Positions 34,063 through 42,788 of a stretch of DNA of 64,000 nucleotides are shown piece after piece. Source of the DNA: CALFUK01 sp964450495. GTDB taxonomy: Bacteria; Bacteroidota; Bacteroidia; Chitinophagales; Saprospiraceae. Below the pieces are notes generated by a model. It searched no databases. It saw nothing but the letters and a program-made list of their open reading frames with translations, and had not been told where the DNA came from. The stretch lies in assembly GCA_964450495.1 (NCBI GenBank), contig CAYVFU010000017.1, positions 1 through 64,000 on the forward strand, given 5' to 3'. The translations under genes were made by a program, and so were the position numbers. Positions within the stretch are counted from its first letter, which is position 1. Every line of letters starts with the position of its first letter.

Positions 34063-37000
34063 ATGAATCAACTGACAAAAAAATCTATATTCTTTTTATT
34101 TTCTTTCTTACTTATATCACTTTTTGAAAGCGCAACAATAGCACAAACCACAATCAAAGGTGATGCACTCTTTGGTTCCATGAGAGCAAGACATCTCGGT
34201 CCTGCATTGATGAGTGGGAGAGTGACAGACATGGAGTCTCACCCTACAGATTCTAAAATAATTTATACCGGTACTGCTGGTGGCGGTGTTTGGAAATCTG
34301 TGGATGGAGGTGTAACATTTAATTCAATTTTTGATGACTATTGCCAATCAATTGGTGTTGTCAGTCTAGACCCAAGTGATCCAGATAACACTATTTGGGT
34401 AGGTACTGGAGAAGTTTGGACAAGGAATAGTGTATCCATAGGAGATGGTATTTTTAAATCTAATGATGGTGGAAAGTCCTGGAAGAAAATGGGACTTGAC
34501 AAATCAGATAGAATTTCAAGTATCCAAATCAACCCCAATAATTCTAACGAAATTTATGTAGGTGTCGTTGGCGCTCTATGGGGAGATAGTGAGGAAAGAG
34601 GTGTTTACAAAACACAAGATGGTGGCGAGACTTGGGAAAAAATATTTTACATCAATGAATCCACAGGTTGTTCAGAGCTAGTCATAGATCCCAGTAATCC
34701 CAATACACTTTATGCAGCTATGTGGGAGTTTAGACGTACAGCTTATTCATTTAATTCTGGCGGAGATAATAGTGCCTTATATAAATCTACTGATGGTGGT
34801 GCCAATTGGCGCAAGATCCACAATGGATATCCGTCAGGTAGTCTAGGTCGAATTGCCGTAGCAATGGCACCTTCAGAAACAAACATTCTCTATAGTGTGA
34901 TTGAAGCTGAAGATAAAGACAAGGGTGGTATGTATAGATCCACAGATGGAGGAGAATCTTGGACTCAAAAAAATAGTGATTTCGAATTAACTGTTAGACC
35001 GTTTTACTTTTCAAAGCTTGCAGTCCATCCATCAAATCCAGATATGGTAGCTAAAGCTGGCTATTTCGGGGCCATCAGTGAAGATGCTGGGGAAACCATA
35101 AGGCCTATAGGAAGTGGTGTGCATCCGGACATCCATGATTTTAGCTTTGACCCTAATGATTCAAATCGGATGTACCTTGGTTGCGATGGTGGCGTTTATC
35201 GAAGTTATGATGGTGGTACTGTATGGGAGATGGTTAAAGGATTGCCACTCTCTCAGTTTTATCATGTCACCGTAGATAATGAAACGCCATTTAATGTCTA
35301 TGGTGGATTGCAAGACAACGGTTCGTGGATCGGTCCATCAGCAAGTAATGCTGGGATTGAAGCGGGTGACTGGAAAAGTGTTGGATATGGTGATGGCTTT
35401 AGAGTTTATCCACATCCGACTAATTCTAATACAGTGTATTCAGAAATGCAAGGGGCAGAGATGATATGGAAAGTGGATGTAGAAAAAGTTCAGTCGAGAA
35501 CGATTCAGCCGTTTGCAGAAGAGGGGGATCCAAAACTTAGATTTAATTGGAATACACCTATTACCACAAGCCTTCATCATCCAGACAGATTATACGTCGG
35601 TAGCCAATTTGTACATAAATCAGATGATCAAGGACAAAGCTGGCAGAAAATTTCTGGAGACCTGACGACCAATGATCCTTCAAAGCAACAACAAGAGGAT
35701 AGTGGTGGTTTGTCAAAAGACAATTCTGGTGCAGAAAACCATTGTACTGTTTTTACCATAGCCGAATCCCCAATCAACGATCAAACAATTTGGGTAGGTA
35801 CGGATGATGGTAATGTCCAGCTTACAAAAAATGGTGGCAGCAGTTGGACAGATCTGACAGGAAACATTCCTGATCTGCCTAAGAATACATGGTGTTACCA
35901 CATTGAAGCTTCTGTGCATGACATCAATACCGCCTATGCTGTTTTCGATGGACACACACAGAATGATATGAACCCATACGTGTATAAAACGACTGATGCT
36001 GGTGCTAGTTGGACTTCAATAACAACAGATGACATTGAGGTCTTTGCAAGATCAATCCAAGAGGATTTTGTAAATCCTAATCTTTTATATTTAGGTACTG
36101 AGTTTGGACTATATGTCACTATTGATGGTGGTAAGAATTGGTCAAAATTCACTAACAATATGCCGAGTGTCGCTGTACATCATGTCACCTTACACCCAAG
36201 AGATCATTCCTTAGTTATGGGGACTCATGGTAGGGGAGTCATTATCATAGACGATGTCAGGCCATTGCGACAATTGACAACTGAGGTAATGGATGAAACC
36301 GTTCACTTTTTTGATTTGGGACCTCATGTCATGAAAGAAAATGGCAATGGTGGAGGATCAATGATAGGAGGCTTTGGAGGCACTGCTACATATGGAGAAT
36401 TTGTAGGACAAAACCCAAACAGCATGGCGCAGATTGTCTATTTTATGAAGAAGAGACACACATTCGGTAAAATGAAATTGCAGCTATATGATGACCAAGG
36501 AAATCATATCGTAGACTTGCCAGCTGGCAAACAAAAAGGCATCAATAGCGTACAGTGGAATATGCGTACAGAGAGACCTCAATTAGCTGCTGCTAAGACC
36601 ATATCACGTGGAGGGTTTTCTTCGCCGCTCGCTGCACCTGGTGTTTATACTGTAAAGTTGACGAAGGGCAAAGAAGTGTACGAATCAACCATAGAATTAC
36701 AATACGATCCAGAATCTATCTATTCAGATCAGGACAGAGACATTGCTTTTGAGAAAACACAAAAGCTCTTTCATATGAATGAAGACTTAGCCTACCTGAT
36801 AGGTAAAGCTGATGCCATATACGCAGCCGCAAAAGAGCAGGAGTCAGCTTCTGATTCTAAATTGAAAAGTTTATCTCAAGAATTGATGAAGTCAATAGAT
36901 GCATATAAATTAGATAAAGTCATCACGACAGGAGATAATTATGTCGGTGCTGCCGAACCACAACTCCGTGAGAATATGGCAGATTTATTTAGTGAAGTTT

Positions 37001-37191
37001 CAGGTCAAATTGGACCTCCTTCTGCTGCACAATTGAATAATCTTGTGTTATTAGAGAAAGGTCTAAGCAAAGCACATGAAGAATTTAAGGCTATTGATAA
37101 GACTTTTCAAAAATGGAATAAGTTAATGTCAAAACAAGGATTTGAAGAAATGGTGCTCAAAACCAAAGAAGAGTTTCTCTCAGAAGATTAG
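34063..37191 (+). CDS. Exported VPS10/sortilin-like BNR-repeat protein
   Basis: 1042-residue exported protein with signal peptide. The core is a many-bladed beta-propeller with Asp-box (BNR) repeats: IYTGTAGGGVWKSVDGG, KSNDGGKSWKKM, KTQDGGETWEKI, KSTDGGANWRKI, RSTDGGESWTQ and others, up to about residue 720. A beta domain (about 760-880, NGVNSVQWNMRTE-like) and a helical C-terminal part follow. It matches the large VPS10-domain/glycosyl-hydrolase-like proteins common in Bacteroidota. The exact function is unknown; sialidase is not supported because catalytic residues are not visible. No T9SS sorting domain is seen. Confidence 0.88.
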   Translation: MNQLTKKSIFFLFSFLLISLFESATIAQTTIKGDALFGSMRARHLGPALMSGRVTDMESHPTDSKIIYTGTAGGGVWKSVDGGVTFNSIFDDYCQSIGVVSLDPSDPDNTIWVGTGEVWTRNSVSIGDGIFKSNDGGKSWKKMGLDKSDRISSIQINPNNSNEIYVGVVGALWGDSEERGVYKTQDGGETWEKIFYINESTGCSELVIDPSNPNTLYAAMWEFRRTAYSFNSGGDNSALYKSTDGGANWRKIHNGYPSGSLGRIAVAMAPSETNILYSVIEAEDKDKGGMYRSTDGGESWTQKNSDFELTVRPFYFSKLAVHPSNPDMVAKAGYFGAISEDAGETIRPIGSGVHPDIHDFSFDPNDSNRMYLGCDGGVYRSYDGGTVWEMVKGLPLSQFYHVTVDNETPFNVYGGLQDNGSWIGPSASNAGIEAGDWKSVGYGDGFRVYPHPTNSNTVYSEMQGAEMIWKVDVEKVQSRTIQPFAEEGDPKLRFNWNTPITTSLHHPDRLYVGSQFVHKSDDQGQSWQKISGDLTTNDPSKQQQEDSGGLSKDNSGAENHCTVFTIAESPINDQTIWVGTDDGNVQLTKNGGSSWTDLTGNIPDLPKNTWCYHIEASVHDINTAYAVFDGHTQNDMNPYVYKTTDAGASWTSITTDDIEVFARSIQEDFVNPNLLYLGTEFGLYVTIDGGKNWSKFTNNMPSVAVHHVTLHPRDHSLVMGTHGRGVIIIDDVRPLRQLTTEVMDETVHFFDLGPHVMKENGNGGGSMIGGFGGTATYGEFVGQNPNSMAQIVYFMKKRHTFGKMKLQLYDDQGNHIVDLPAGKQKGINSVQWNMRTERPQLAAAKTISRGGFSSPLAAPGVYTVKLTKGKEVYESTIELQYDPESIYSDQDRDIAFEKTQKLFHMNEDLAYLIGKADAIYAAAKEQESASDSKLKSLSQELMKSIDAYKLDKVITTGDNYVGAAEPQLRENMADLFSEVSGQIGPPSAAQLNNLVLLEKGLSKAHEEFKAIDKTFQKWNKLMSKQGFEEMVLKTKEEFLSED

Positions 37192-37251
37192 TCGTAAATT
37201 ATAGTTGAGATAAGAGTTCTAGCATATAAGAGCACATTGTTTAATAAATAC

Positions 37252-37280
37252 AGCAGCTATGGAGTAGGTCCATAGTTGCT
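37252..37280 (+). terminator. Terminator after VPS10-like gene
   Basis: AGCAGCTATGG / CCATAGTTGCT, one G-U pair and a 7-base loop, followed by a run of T (37281-37287). The remaining 290 bases before porP contain a TATATTTG (37454-37461) that fits the -7 consensus but lacks a convincing -33, and no gene. Confidence 0.82.
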
Positions 37281-37572
37281 TTTTTTTGCATCCATGATAC
37301 ATAGGGTGACCGCATCAAAAATAGATTATAACATAGATGCAGTAATCAAGACGCTACATAAGATTGCATTTGTATAATGATGTTTTGTAAACATATATAG
37401 ACTATTCAGCTACGACTTGCGTTTCAATAATGACATAAATTTGAATAGATAACTATATTTGTTAATGTGTTATGTTAAGATAATGTTTTACTTATCGTTA
37501 ATAAGACACATAATCAAGGACTCATTATCTAAAAATTCAACTATCTTTCGCTCTATAGTTGACTTAAAATAT

Positions 37573-38712
37573 ATGCAATTGCAAAAAATTCTACTATTCT
37601 GTTTTGTGATCTTCAGTTGCTTGACCATCAAAGCACAAGATGTTCACTATTCATATTTTGAGATGTCCCCGCTGACATTCAATCCAGCACAGACTGGTGC
37701 ATTTAGTGGCACGCTGAGACTAAGTGGACATTTTAGAGGACAATGGTTGGGTTCTGGTAATTATAAAACGCCAGCATTTTCTGTTGATGCACCTGTCATT
37801 CAAGGATTTCGAGATAATGATTGGATAGGAGGTGGTATAAATTTTTATTCTGATACAGCTGGTCCAGCAGGTTTGAAAACAACTGGAGGTGGATTAAATG
37901 CAGCCTATCACTTTGGATTTGATAAGAACTATAGTCAAGTGTTTTCCATTGGAATTAAATATGGACGTATATCCAGATCAGTAAATAATTTTCAAGAACT
38001 TCAGGTAAGAAACGATGACCTTACAGATATTATAGATTTTCGCGCTGATGCATCTAGTGTCATAAGTGCGTTTAATCCTAATGCAGAATTGGGGTTCGAT
38101 GGAGGGGCTGCTGCTGATTATGGGATTGGATTTTTATACAAAAATACGCCTGACAAGAAATCAAGTTATGAAATGGGTTTTTCTGTTGACCACATTACTT
38201 CGCCAAATGCTAGTTTTGCTCAACAAAATCGAGGCCAAGGTGGAAATAACCCCATGCTGCCAGAAGGGTGTGATATAGATCCAACTGCACCTGAATGCAG
38301 ATTAGGTACGTTTGAAACTCAAGAAAATAGAAACATCAGATTTACTGGAACAGCAGGTATGACAAATTACATCAATGACAAATTCAGATTGTCACCAGGA
38401 GCGATGATCCAGTTTACACAACAAGGATTTGAAGCTCAAGCTCATGCCATTGCTGGATATCTTATCAATCCCGAAAAAGGCGTTGTCCTAAATGGTGGAC
38501 TTGGTGTTAGAGCAATAGGCCTAGCTGACTTACAGCTGTTTTTTGGTGTTGAAATGAAAGACATTAAAGTAGGAGCAGCGTTTGATCTGGGCGTTTTAGG
38601 CTTTCAGCAAGCACCAGGATTTCAGAATGCCTTCGAAATAGGAGCCCAATACATAATCAAAATTTATAAAGATCCCGATGTGGATCCTGTCATTTTCTGT
38701 CCAAGATTTTAA
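37573..38712 (+). CDS. PorP/SprF-family type IX secretion membrane protein
   Basis: 379-residue outer-membrane beta-barrel of the PorP/SprF family. Signal peptide (to KAQ, about 1-21) followed by DVHYSYFEMSPLTFNPAQTGAF, the defining N-terminal segment; alternating hydrophobic strands to the C-terminus. Family members work with PorE/SprE/GldJ-like partners in secretion or gliding. I start at the ATG at 37573, because the longer frame from 37459 has no signal peptide. It is first in a run with the PorE-like gene, 9 bases upstream, and two further envelope genes, which supports a T9SS-related role. Confidence 0.93.
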   Translation: MQLQKILLFCFVIFSCLTIKAQDVHYSYFEMSPLTFNPAQTGAFSGTLRLSGHFRGQWLGSGNYKTPAFSVDAPVIQGFRDNDWIGGGINFYSDTAGPAGLKTTGGGLNAAYHFGFDKNYSQVFSIGIKYGRISRSVNNFQELQVRNDDLTDIIDFRADASSVISAFNPNAELGFDGGAAADYGIGFLYKNTPDKKSSYEMGFSVDHITSPNASFAQQNRGQGGNNPMLPEGCDIDPTAPECRLGTFETQENRNIRFTGTAGMTNYINDKFRLSPGAMIQFTQQGFEAQAHAIAGYLINPEKGVVLNGGLGVRAIGLADLQLFFGVEMKDIKVGAAFDLGVLGFQQAPGFQNAFEIGAQYIIKIYKDPDVDPVIFCPRF

Positions 38713-38721
38713 TTCGTGTTT

Positions 38722-40770
38722 ATGAAAACTGTTCATTCAATTACAGTTGTTTTTGTTCTCTTATTGATGTTTGGACTTAGTGGTTATAGTCAACCATTGA
38801 CGGAAGTACCTTACAATAAAATGTTAGAGACTGCCGATCGCATGATGAAGTTGAGAGACTACTACAATGCCGAAGATTGGTACAATCAAGCTTATAGAGA
38901 ATCTAAAGATCCCAATATTGCTGCACAACTTGGTTACCTAAGTTACATTCTTAGAAACTATGATGCTGCTATAAAAAGATATAAGCGTCTTTTAGATAGA
39001 GATGATGATAACATTTTCATTGATGAACGATATTACTATGGCATGTCACTACGTGCAATGGGACAGTATAATGAGGCTTTTACGGAGCTGCAGAGGTTTG
39101 TAGAATTCTCTAGTGAAGAAGAGATGAAGCCTTATGCAAAATTGGCAATGGAATCTATGAAGAAGGCAGGGGAAGTTCCAGAAAATGTGGAGACTGCTAT
39201 TCAATTTTTAGAAAATGACATTAATTCGGCTTTTGTAGAATATTCGCCGAGATTGTTTTCTAATGGAGATTTATACTTTTCAGCGATTCCTGCTAGAAAA
39301 GTGGTTGACGCCTCAGGTGGTAATGATGACCAATATTCCAAAATTTTCTACAGCAAGCGTAACGAAAATGGAGCTTATGAAAAACCAGAAGAGCTAGAAA
39401 AGGAGATAAACAGACCTGGGTATCATACAGGAAATGTAAGTTTTACTCCCGATGGGAAACTGATGTATTTTACACGTTCACAACTTGACGGGAATGATTT
39501 GGACAGATCAGAATTGTATTACAGTAAATATGATGGTGAAGAGTGGTCGCCAGCATATCAAGTGACAAGTTTAAGTGGAGATTTTATACTGACACATCCC
39601 GTTGTCGGAGAATTGTTTGGTGATGAAGTATTATTTTTCACCTCCGATATGGAAGGTGGTGAAGGTGGTCTTGATCTCTATTATTCTACGTTTCAAGGAG
39701 AAAATGATTTTAGCGCTCCAGTCAATTTGGGTAATGTTATAAATACGCCATACGATGAAGTCACGCCCTATTATCGAGATGGTAGCTTATATTTTAGTTC
39801 AGATGGACATTTTGGATTAGGAGGCTATGATATTTTTAAAGCCGACTGGGATGGGAAAGTCTGGAGTGAACCAGTAAATATGGGCCACACATACAATACT
39901 ACATTTGATGATTTGAATATCTCGTTTAGTCCTGCTGGTAACTTTGGTTATTTAGTTTCAAATAGACCAGACGAGAAGAAGAAAAACATGAAAAGTAAAA
40001 CGTGCTGTGACGATATTTATCAATTCAATATTAGAGACATCATCATTGATCTGAATACAATCGTTTCTGATAATAATGGGCCTTTGAATGGTGCGACAGT
40101 ATCATTGATAGATAAGTCTGGAATTAGATCAAAAGAATCAAAAGAAGAACCAGAAACTAATGAATTTGGTTTCATCTTAGATCAAGATAGGTCGTACAAA
40201 GTATACATCAATAAAGAGGGCTATTATCCTGACAGTTTAGAATTTAATACGTTAGGTATTTTAGATGACTTTACAATCACTAAAGAAGTTGAGTTAAGAC
40301 CTATTCCAGTTGAAGTGTCAGAGCCAGAGCCAGAATTCGAAACATTGACCATAAACGAACCCATCAGATTGAATAAGATTTATTATGATTTTGATAAATG
40401 GGACATTCTGCCAGAAGCAGAAATCGATCTCAATATTATTAAAGATTTAATGGATCAATATCCAGATATGGTTATTGAATTGTCTTCACATACAGATATA
40501 CGTGGTCCTGCGCGATACAATCAAAATTTATCACAGCAGAGAGCACAATCAGCTAAAGATTGGTTGGTGCAACGAGGCATTGTAGAAAATAGAATACAAG
40601 CAGTAGGTTATGGAGAAGAAAGAATTGCAAATCAATGTAAGCAAGGTACAAGGTGTTCTGAAGAAGATCATCGTTTCAATAGACGGACGGAATTTAAAAT
40701 TATAGAAGGGCCTACAGAGATTCAAATAACCAAAGAAATTTTAAAGGGCGCGACTAGACAAGGAGAATAA
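38722..40770 (+). CDS. PorE-like OmpA-family T9SS protein (TPR-PD40-CRD-OmpA)
   Basis: 682-residue envelope protein with the four-part plan of PorE: signal peptide, TPR-like helices (about 30-130, with DYYNAEDWYNQAY), PD40/WD40-like propeller (about 165-430, with SPRLFSNGDLYFSA and SFTPDGKLMYFTRS), a carboxypeptidase-regulatory-like beta domain (about 445-500) and a C-terminal OmpA peptidoglycan-binding domain (about 545-670, SSHTDIRGPARYNQ). PorE links the T9SS trans-envelope complex to peptidoglycan. I use the ATG at 38722; the GTG two codons ahead is less likely. A linked PorP-like gene and a duplicate OmpA lipoprotein flank it. Confidence 0.9.
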   Translation: MKTVHSITVVFVLLLMFGLSGYSQPLTEVPYNKMLETADRMMKLRDYYNAEDWYNQAYRESKDPNIAAQLGYLSYILRNYDAAIKRYKRLLDRDDDNIFIDERYYYGMSLRAMGQYNEAFTELQRFVEFSSEEEMKPYAKLAMESMKKAGEVPENVETAIQFLENDINSAFVEYSPRLFSNGDLYFSAIPARKVVDASGGNDDQYSKIFYSKRNENGAYEKPEELEKEINRPGYHTGNVSFTPDGKLMYFTRSQLDGNDLDRSELYYSKYDGEEWSPAYQVTSLSGDFILTHPVVGELFGDEVLFFTSDMEGGEGGLDLYYSTFQGENDFSAPVNLGNVINTPYDEVTPYYRDGSLYFSSDGHFGLGGYDIFKADWDGKVWSEPVNMGHTYNTTFDDLNISFSPAGNFGYLVSNRPDEKKKNMKSKTCCDDIYQFNIRDIIIDLNTIVSDNNGPLNGATVSLIDKSGIRSKESKEEPETNEFGFILDQDRSYKVYINKEGYYPDSLEFNTLGILDDFTITKEVELRPIPVEVSEPEPEFETLTINEPIRLNKIYYDFDKWDILPEAEIDLNIIKDLMDQYPDMVIELSSHTDIRGPARYNQNLSQQRAQSAKDWLVQRGIVENRIQAVGYGEERIANQCKQGTRCSEEDHRFNRRTEFKIIEGPTEIQITKEILKGATRQGE

Positions 40771-40781
40771 ATCTTTACATT

Positions 40782-41300
40782 ATGAAAAGAGCCGTTCTCT
40801 ATATCGGCAATGTACAGACGTATTCTTGTGTTGTAATGCTAATTATGGTTATGCTCTGCACATCTTGCCTAAAAAATGAGTTGCTTGGCATCAATCAATC
40901 AGTCCGATTAGAAAACATCTATTTCGAGTATGACAAATGGGAAATCCTGCCAGAGGCAGAGAAAGATCTATTTGACTTGAAAGAATTATTGGTACAGAAT
41001 CCAACAGTGGTAATAGAGATTTCTTCACATACTGATACAAGAGGTGCTTCAAAATATAATCAACAACTTTCTCAAGAAAGAGCAGATGCAACCAAACACT
41101 GGCTCGTCAATGCCGGTATCCCTGAACAAAGAATAGTGTCAATAGGATATGGTGAAGAGAAACTAATTAATAATTGCCAACAAAGGGTTAATTGCTCTGA
41201 AGAACAACATGCATTCAACAGAAGAACAGAATTTAAAATAATTGAAGGTCCACAAGAAATTGAAATAAGTAATTCAATTTTCAACCAAAATGCTAACTAA
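40782..41300 (+). CDS. OmpA/Pal-like lipoprotein, paralogue of the PorE-like C-terminus
   Basis: 172-residue lipoprotein (lipobox CTSC, Cys29). Apart from the short N-terminus it is a single OmpA-type peptidoglycan-binding domain: FEYDKWEILPEAEKDL, SSHTDTRGASKYNQQLSQ, RIVSIGYGEEK, FNRRTEFKIIEG. It aligns with the C-terminus of the gene immediately upstream at about 60% identity by hand over 117 residues, including an unusual paired Cys insert (NCQQRVNCSEE) shared by both. It probably arose by tandem partial duplication. It may supply an additional anchor to the PorP/PorE complex. Confidence 0.9.
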   Translation: MKRAVLYIGNVQTYSCVVMLIMVMLCTSCLKNELLGINQSVRLENIYFEYDKWEILPEAEKDLFDLKELLVQNPTVVIEISSHTDTRGASKYNQQLSQERADATKHWLVNAGIPEQRIVSIGYGEEKLINNCQQRVNCSEEQHAFNRRTEFKIIEGPQEIEISNSIFNQNAN

Positions 41301-41303
41301 CAG

Positions 41304-41765
41304 ATGTCAAAATTTATGTCAGTAATAGACTATTCAACTAGAACGAATACATTGTCAATTTCGGTAATACTACTTTCAGTCGCCATCTTAGTTTCTGCTT
41401 GTTCAGCCACGAAAAAGGTAGCCGAGGTAGTAGAGAGTAGTCCTTCCAAAATGCCTGTACTAACATTTGATCTAGATACAATTGATTTAGGAGATTTAGT
41501 GGAAGGTGAGAAGCGTACCATGGCATATACCTTTAAAAATACAGGAACGGACACCTTACAAATAGATTTAGCTACTGCATGCAAGTGTACTGATTTGCGT
41601 TGGACCCAAGATGCCATTCCTCCAGGTGGTAGAGGCACTATTGAAGTTGAATTCGATAGTACTAACTTTAGTGGCAATGTCAAAAAAACCATAGACGTAA
41701 TCGCGAATACAGAACCATTGGTGACCGAAGTATTTTTTACGGCCTTGGTAGTGAAAAAGCAATAG
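41304..41765 (+). CDS. DUF1573 lipoprotein
   Basis: 153-residue lipoprotein (lipobox LVSAC) with a DUF1573 domain: FDLDTIDLGDLVEGEKRTMAYTFKN, then TACKCTDLRWTQDAIPPG and FDSTNFSGNVKKTI. DUF1573 is an Ig-like beta-sandwich often found on exported Bacteroidota proteins; the CKC pair is typical. Function is unknown. It lies 3 bases after the OmpA lipoprotein stop, so it is the last gene of the PorP-PorE-OmpA cluster and may interact with it. Confidence 0.85.
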   Translation: MSKFMSVIDYSTRTNTLSISVILLSVAILVSACSATKKVAEVVESSPSKMPVLTFDLDTIDLGDLVEGEKRTMAYTFKNTGTDTLQIDLATACKCTDLRWTQDAIPPGGRGTIEVEFDSTNFSGNVKKTIDVIANTEPLVTEVFFTALVVKKQ

Positions 41766-41804
41766 GTAAAGTAAGATAGAGGCATAGACTATATTTTTGT
41801 GTAT

Positions 41805-42782
41805 ATGAAATTTAAATTGACAATTATTATTAGCGTTCTAATGCTAAGTGTGTCATTTGGGCAAGCTAGTAAATACGATTCTTTAATTAGCGATCTCTCT
41901 AAAATGAGGTCAGAGCTTATTGAAGAGAATAAAACAGGTTTCGCTAATCTGGGTAGAATTACAAAAAAGTGGCCAAAGGATGTTTTAGAGTCGTCCGACT
42001 TTAAAGCTATGATAAATCAAATTATAGTTTCAAAGCAGTATTTCAATAATCGAGATGAAACACTCCTGTCTTTTATTGATAAGTACTGGCCACATATGAA
42101 CACAAAAGATCTACTTGATGTATCTGATTTGGCAATCATAGAAGAAAATAGTGAGTTGATAGAATTAATTTTAGAAGGAATTTTGAAACCAAATTATCCT
42201 TTTGCTTTAAATAGAGATCTTGATGTACTTAGTGAATTTGTCTTTTACGATATTGCCTCAAATAACAGGGTGGGTGAGATTGGAGCTGGATTTGGGACAT
42301 TCGCTTTCTTAATTTCAATGATTTATAAAGACGTGAAATTATCTATCAATGAGTTGAATGAAGATGCTCTTGATTATGTTCAAACAAAATTTGAAAAAAA
42401 TGGAAGGTTCATAAACTTAGAAAATGTTGAATTTGTAAAAGGTGATATTGATGAAGTAAACTTTGAAGACAATAATTACGATAAAATAATTTGTCGAAAT
42501 ACGTTTCACCACTTCCAGAAAAAAAAGGACATGCTTAAGTCAATTAAAAAAGTATTAAAAAAGGATGGAGAACTTTTACTTTTAGAACAAGACAATACGC
42601 TTAAACAAGCTCCAGGTGTTGACCGAATCACTTTTACCCCAAATCAACTATTAAATACTTGTAATGAAGCGATTTCATTAAAGAAGATTATTAAATTGAT
42701 GAAAAGGAATGGATTCAAATTAGAAGAACAGGAAAAAAATGGGGAGAGATATTATTTATTGAGATTTAGCCTGATAAAGTAG
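41805..42782 (+). CDS. Methyltransferase-like protein with signal peptide
   Basis: 325-residue protein with a class I SAM-methyltransferase domain in its second half: motif I RVGEIGAGFGTFAF (about 156-169), an acidic strand end SINELNEDAL, VKGDIDEVNFEDNNYD and CRNTFHHFQKKKDML before the motif III-like GELLLLEQDN. The N-terminus (MKFKLTIIISVLMLSVSFGQ) is a convincing Sec signal peptide. I use the ATG at 41805. Methyltransferases need SAM, which is not known in the periplasm, so export is odd. The first 130 residues are helical and match nothing I know. Confidence 0.7.
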   Translation: MKFKLTIIISVLMLSVSFGQASKYDSLISDLSKMRSELIEENKTGFANLGRITKKWPKDVLESSDFKAMINQIIVSKQYFNNRDETLLSFIDKYWPHMNTKDLLDVSDLAIIEENSELIELILEGILKPNYPFALNRDLDVLSEFVFYDIASNNRVGEIGAGFGTFAFLISMIYKDVKLSINELNEDALDYVQTKFEKNGRFINLENVEFVKGDIDEVNFEDNNYDKIICRNTFHHFQKKKDMLKSIKKVLKKDGELLLLEQDNTLKQAPGVDRITFTPNQLLNTCNEAISLKKIIKLMKRNGFKLEEQEKNGERYYLLRFSLIK

Positions 42783-42788
42783 CAAGAA

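Noticed and set aside
34063..37191. Calling the BNR-repeat protein a sialidase
   Set aside because: Asp-box repeats alone do not define sialidase and the Arg triad with Tyr/Glu nucleophile could not be located.
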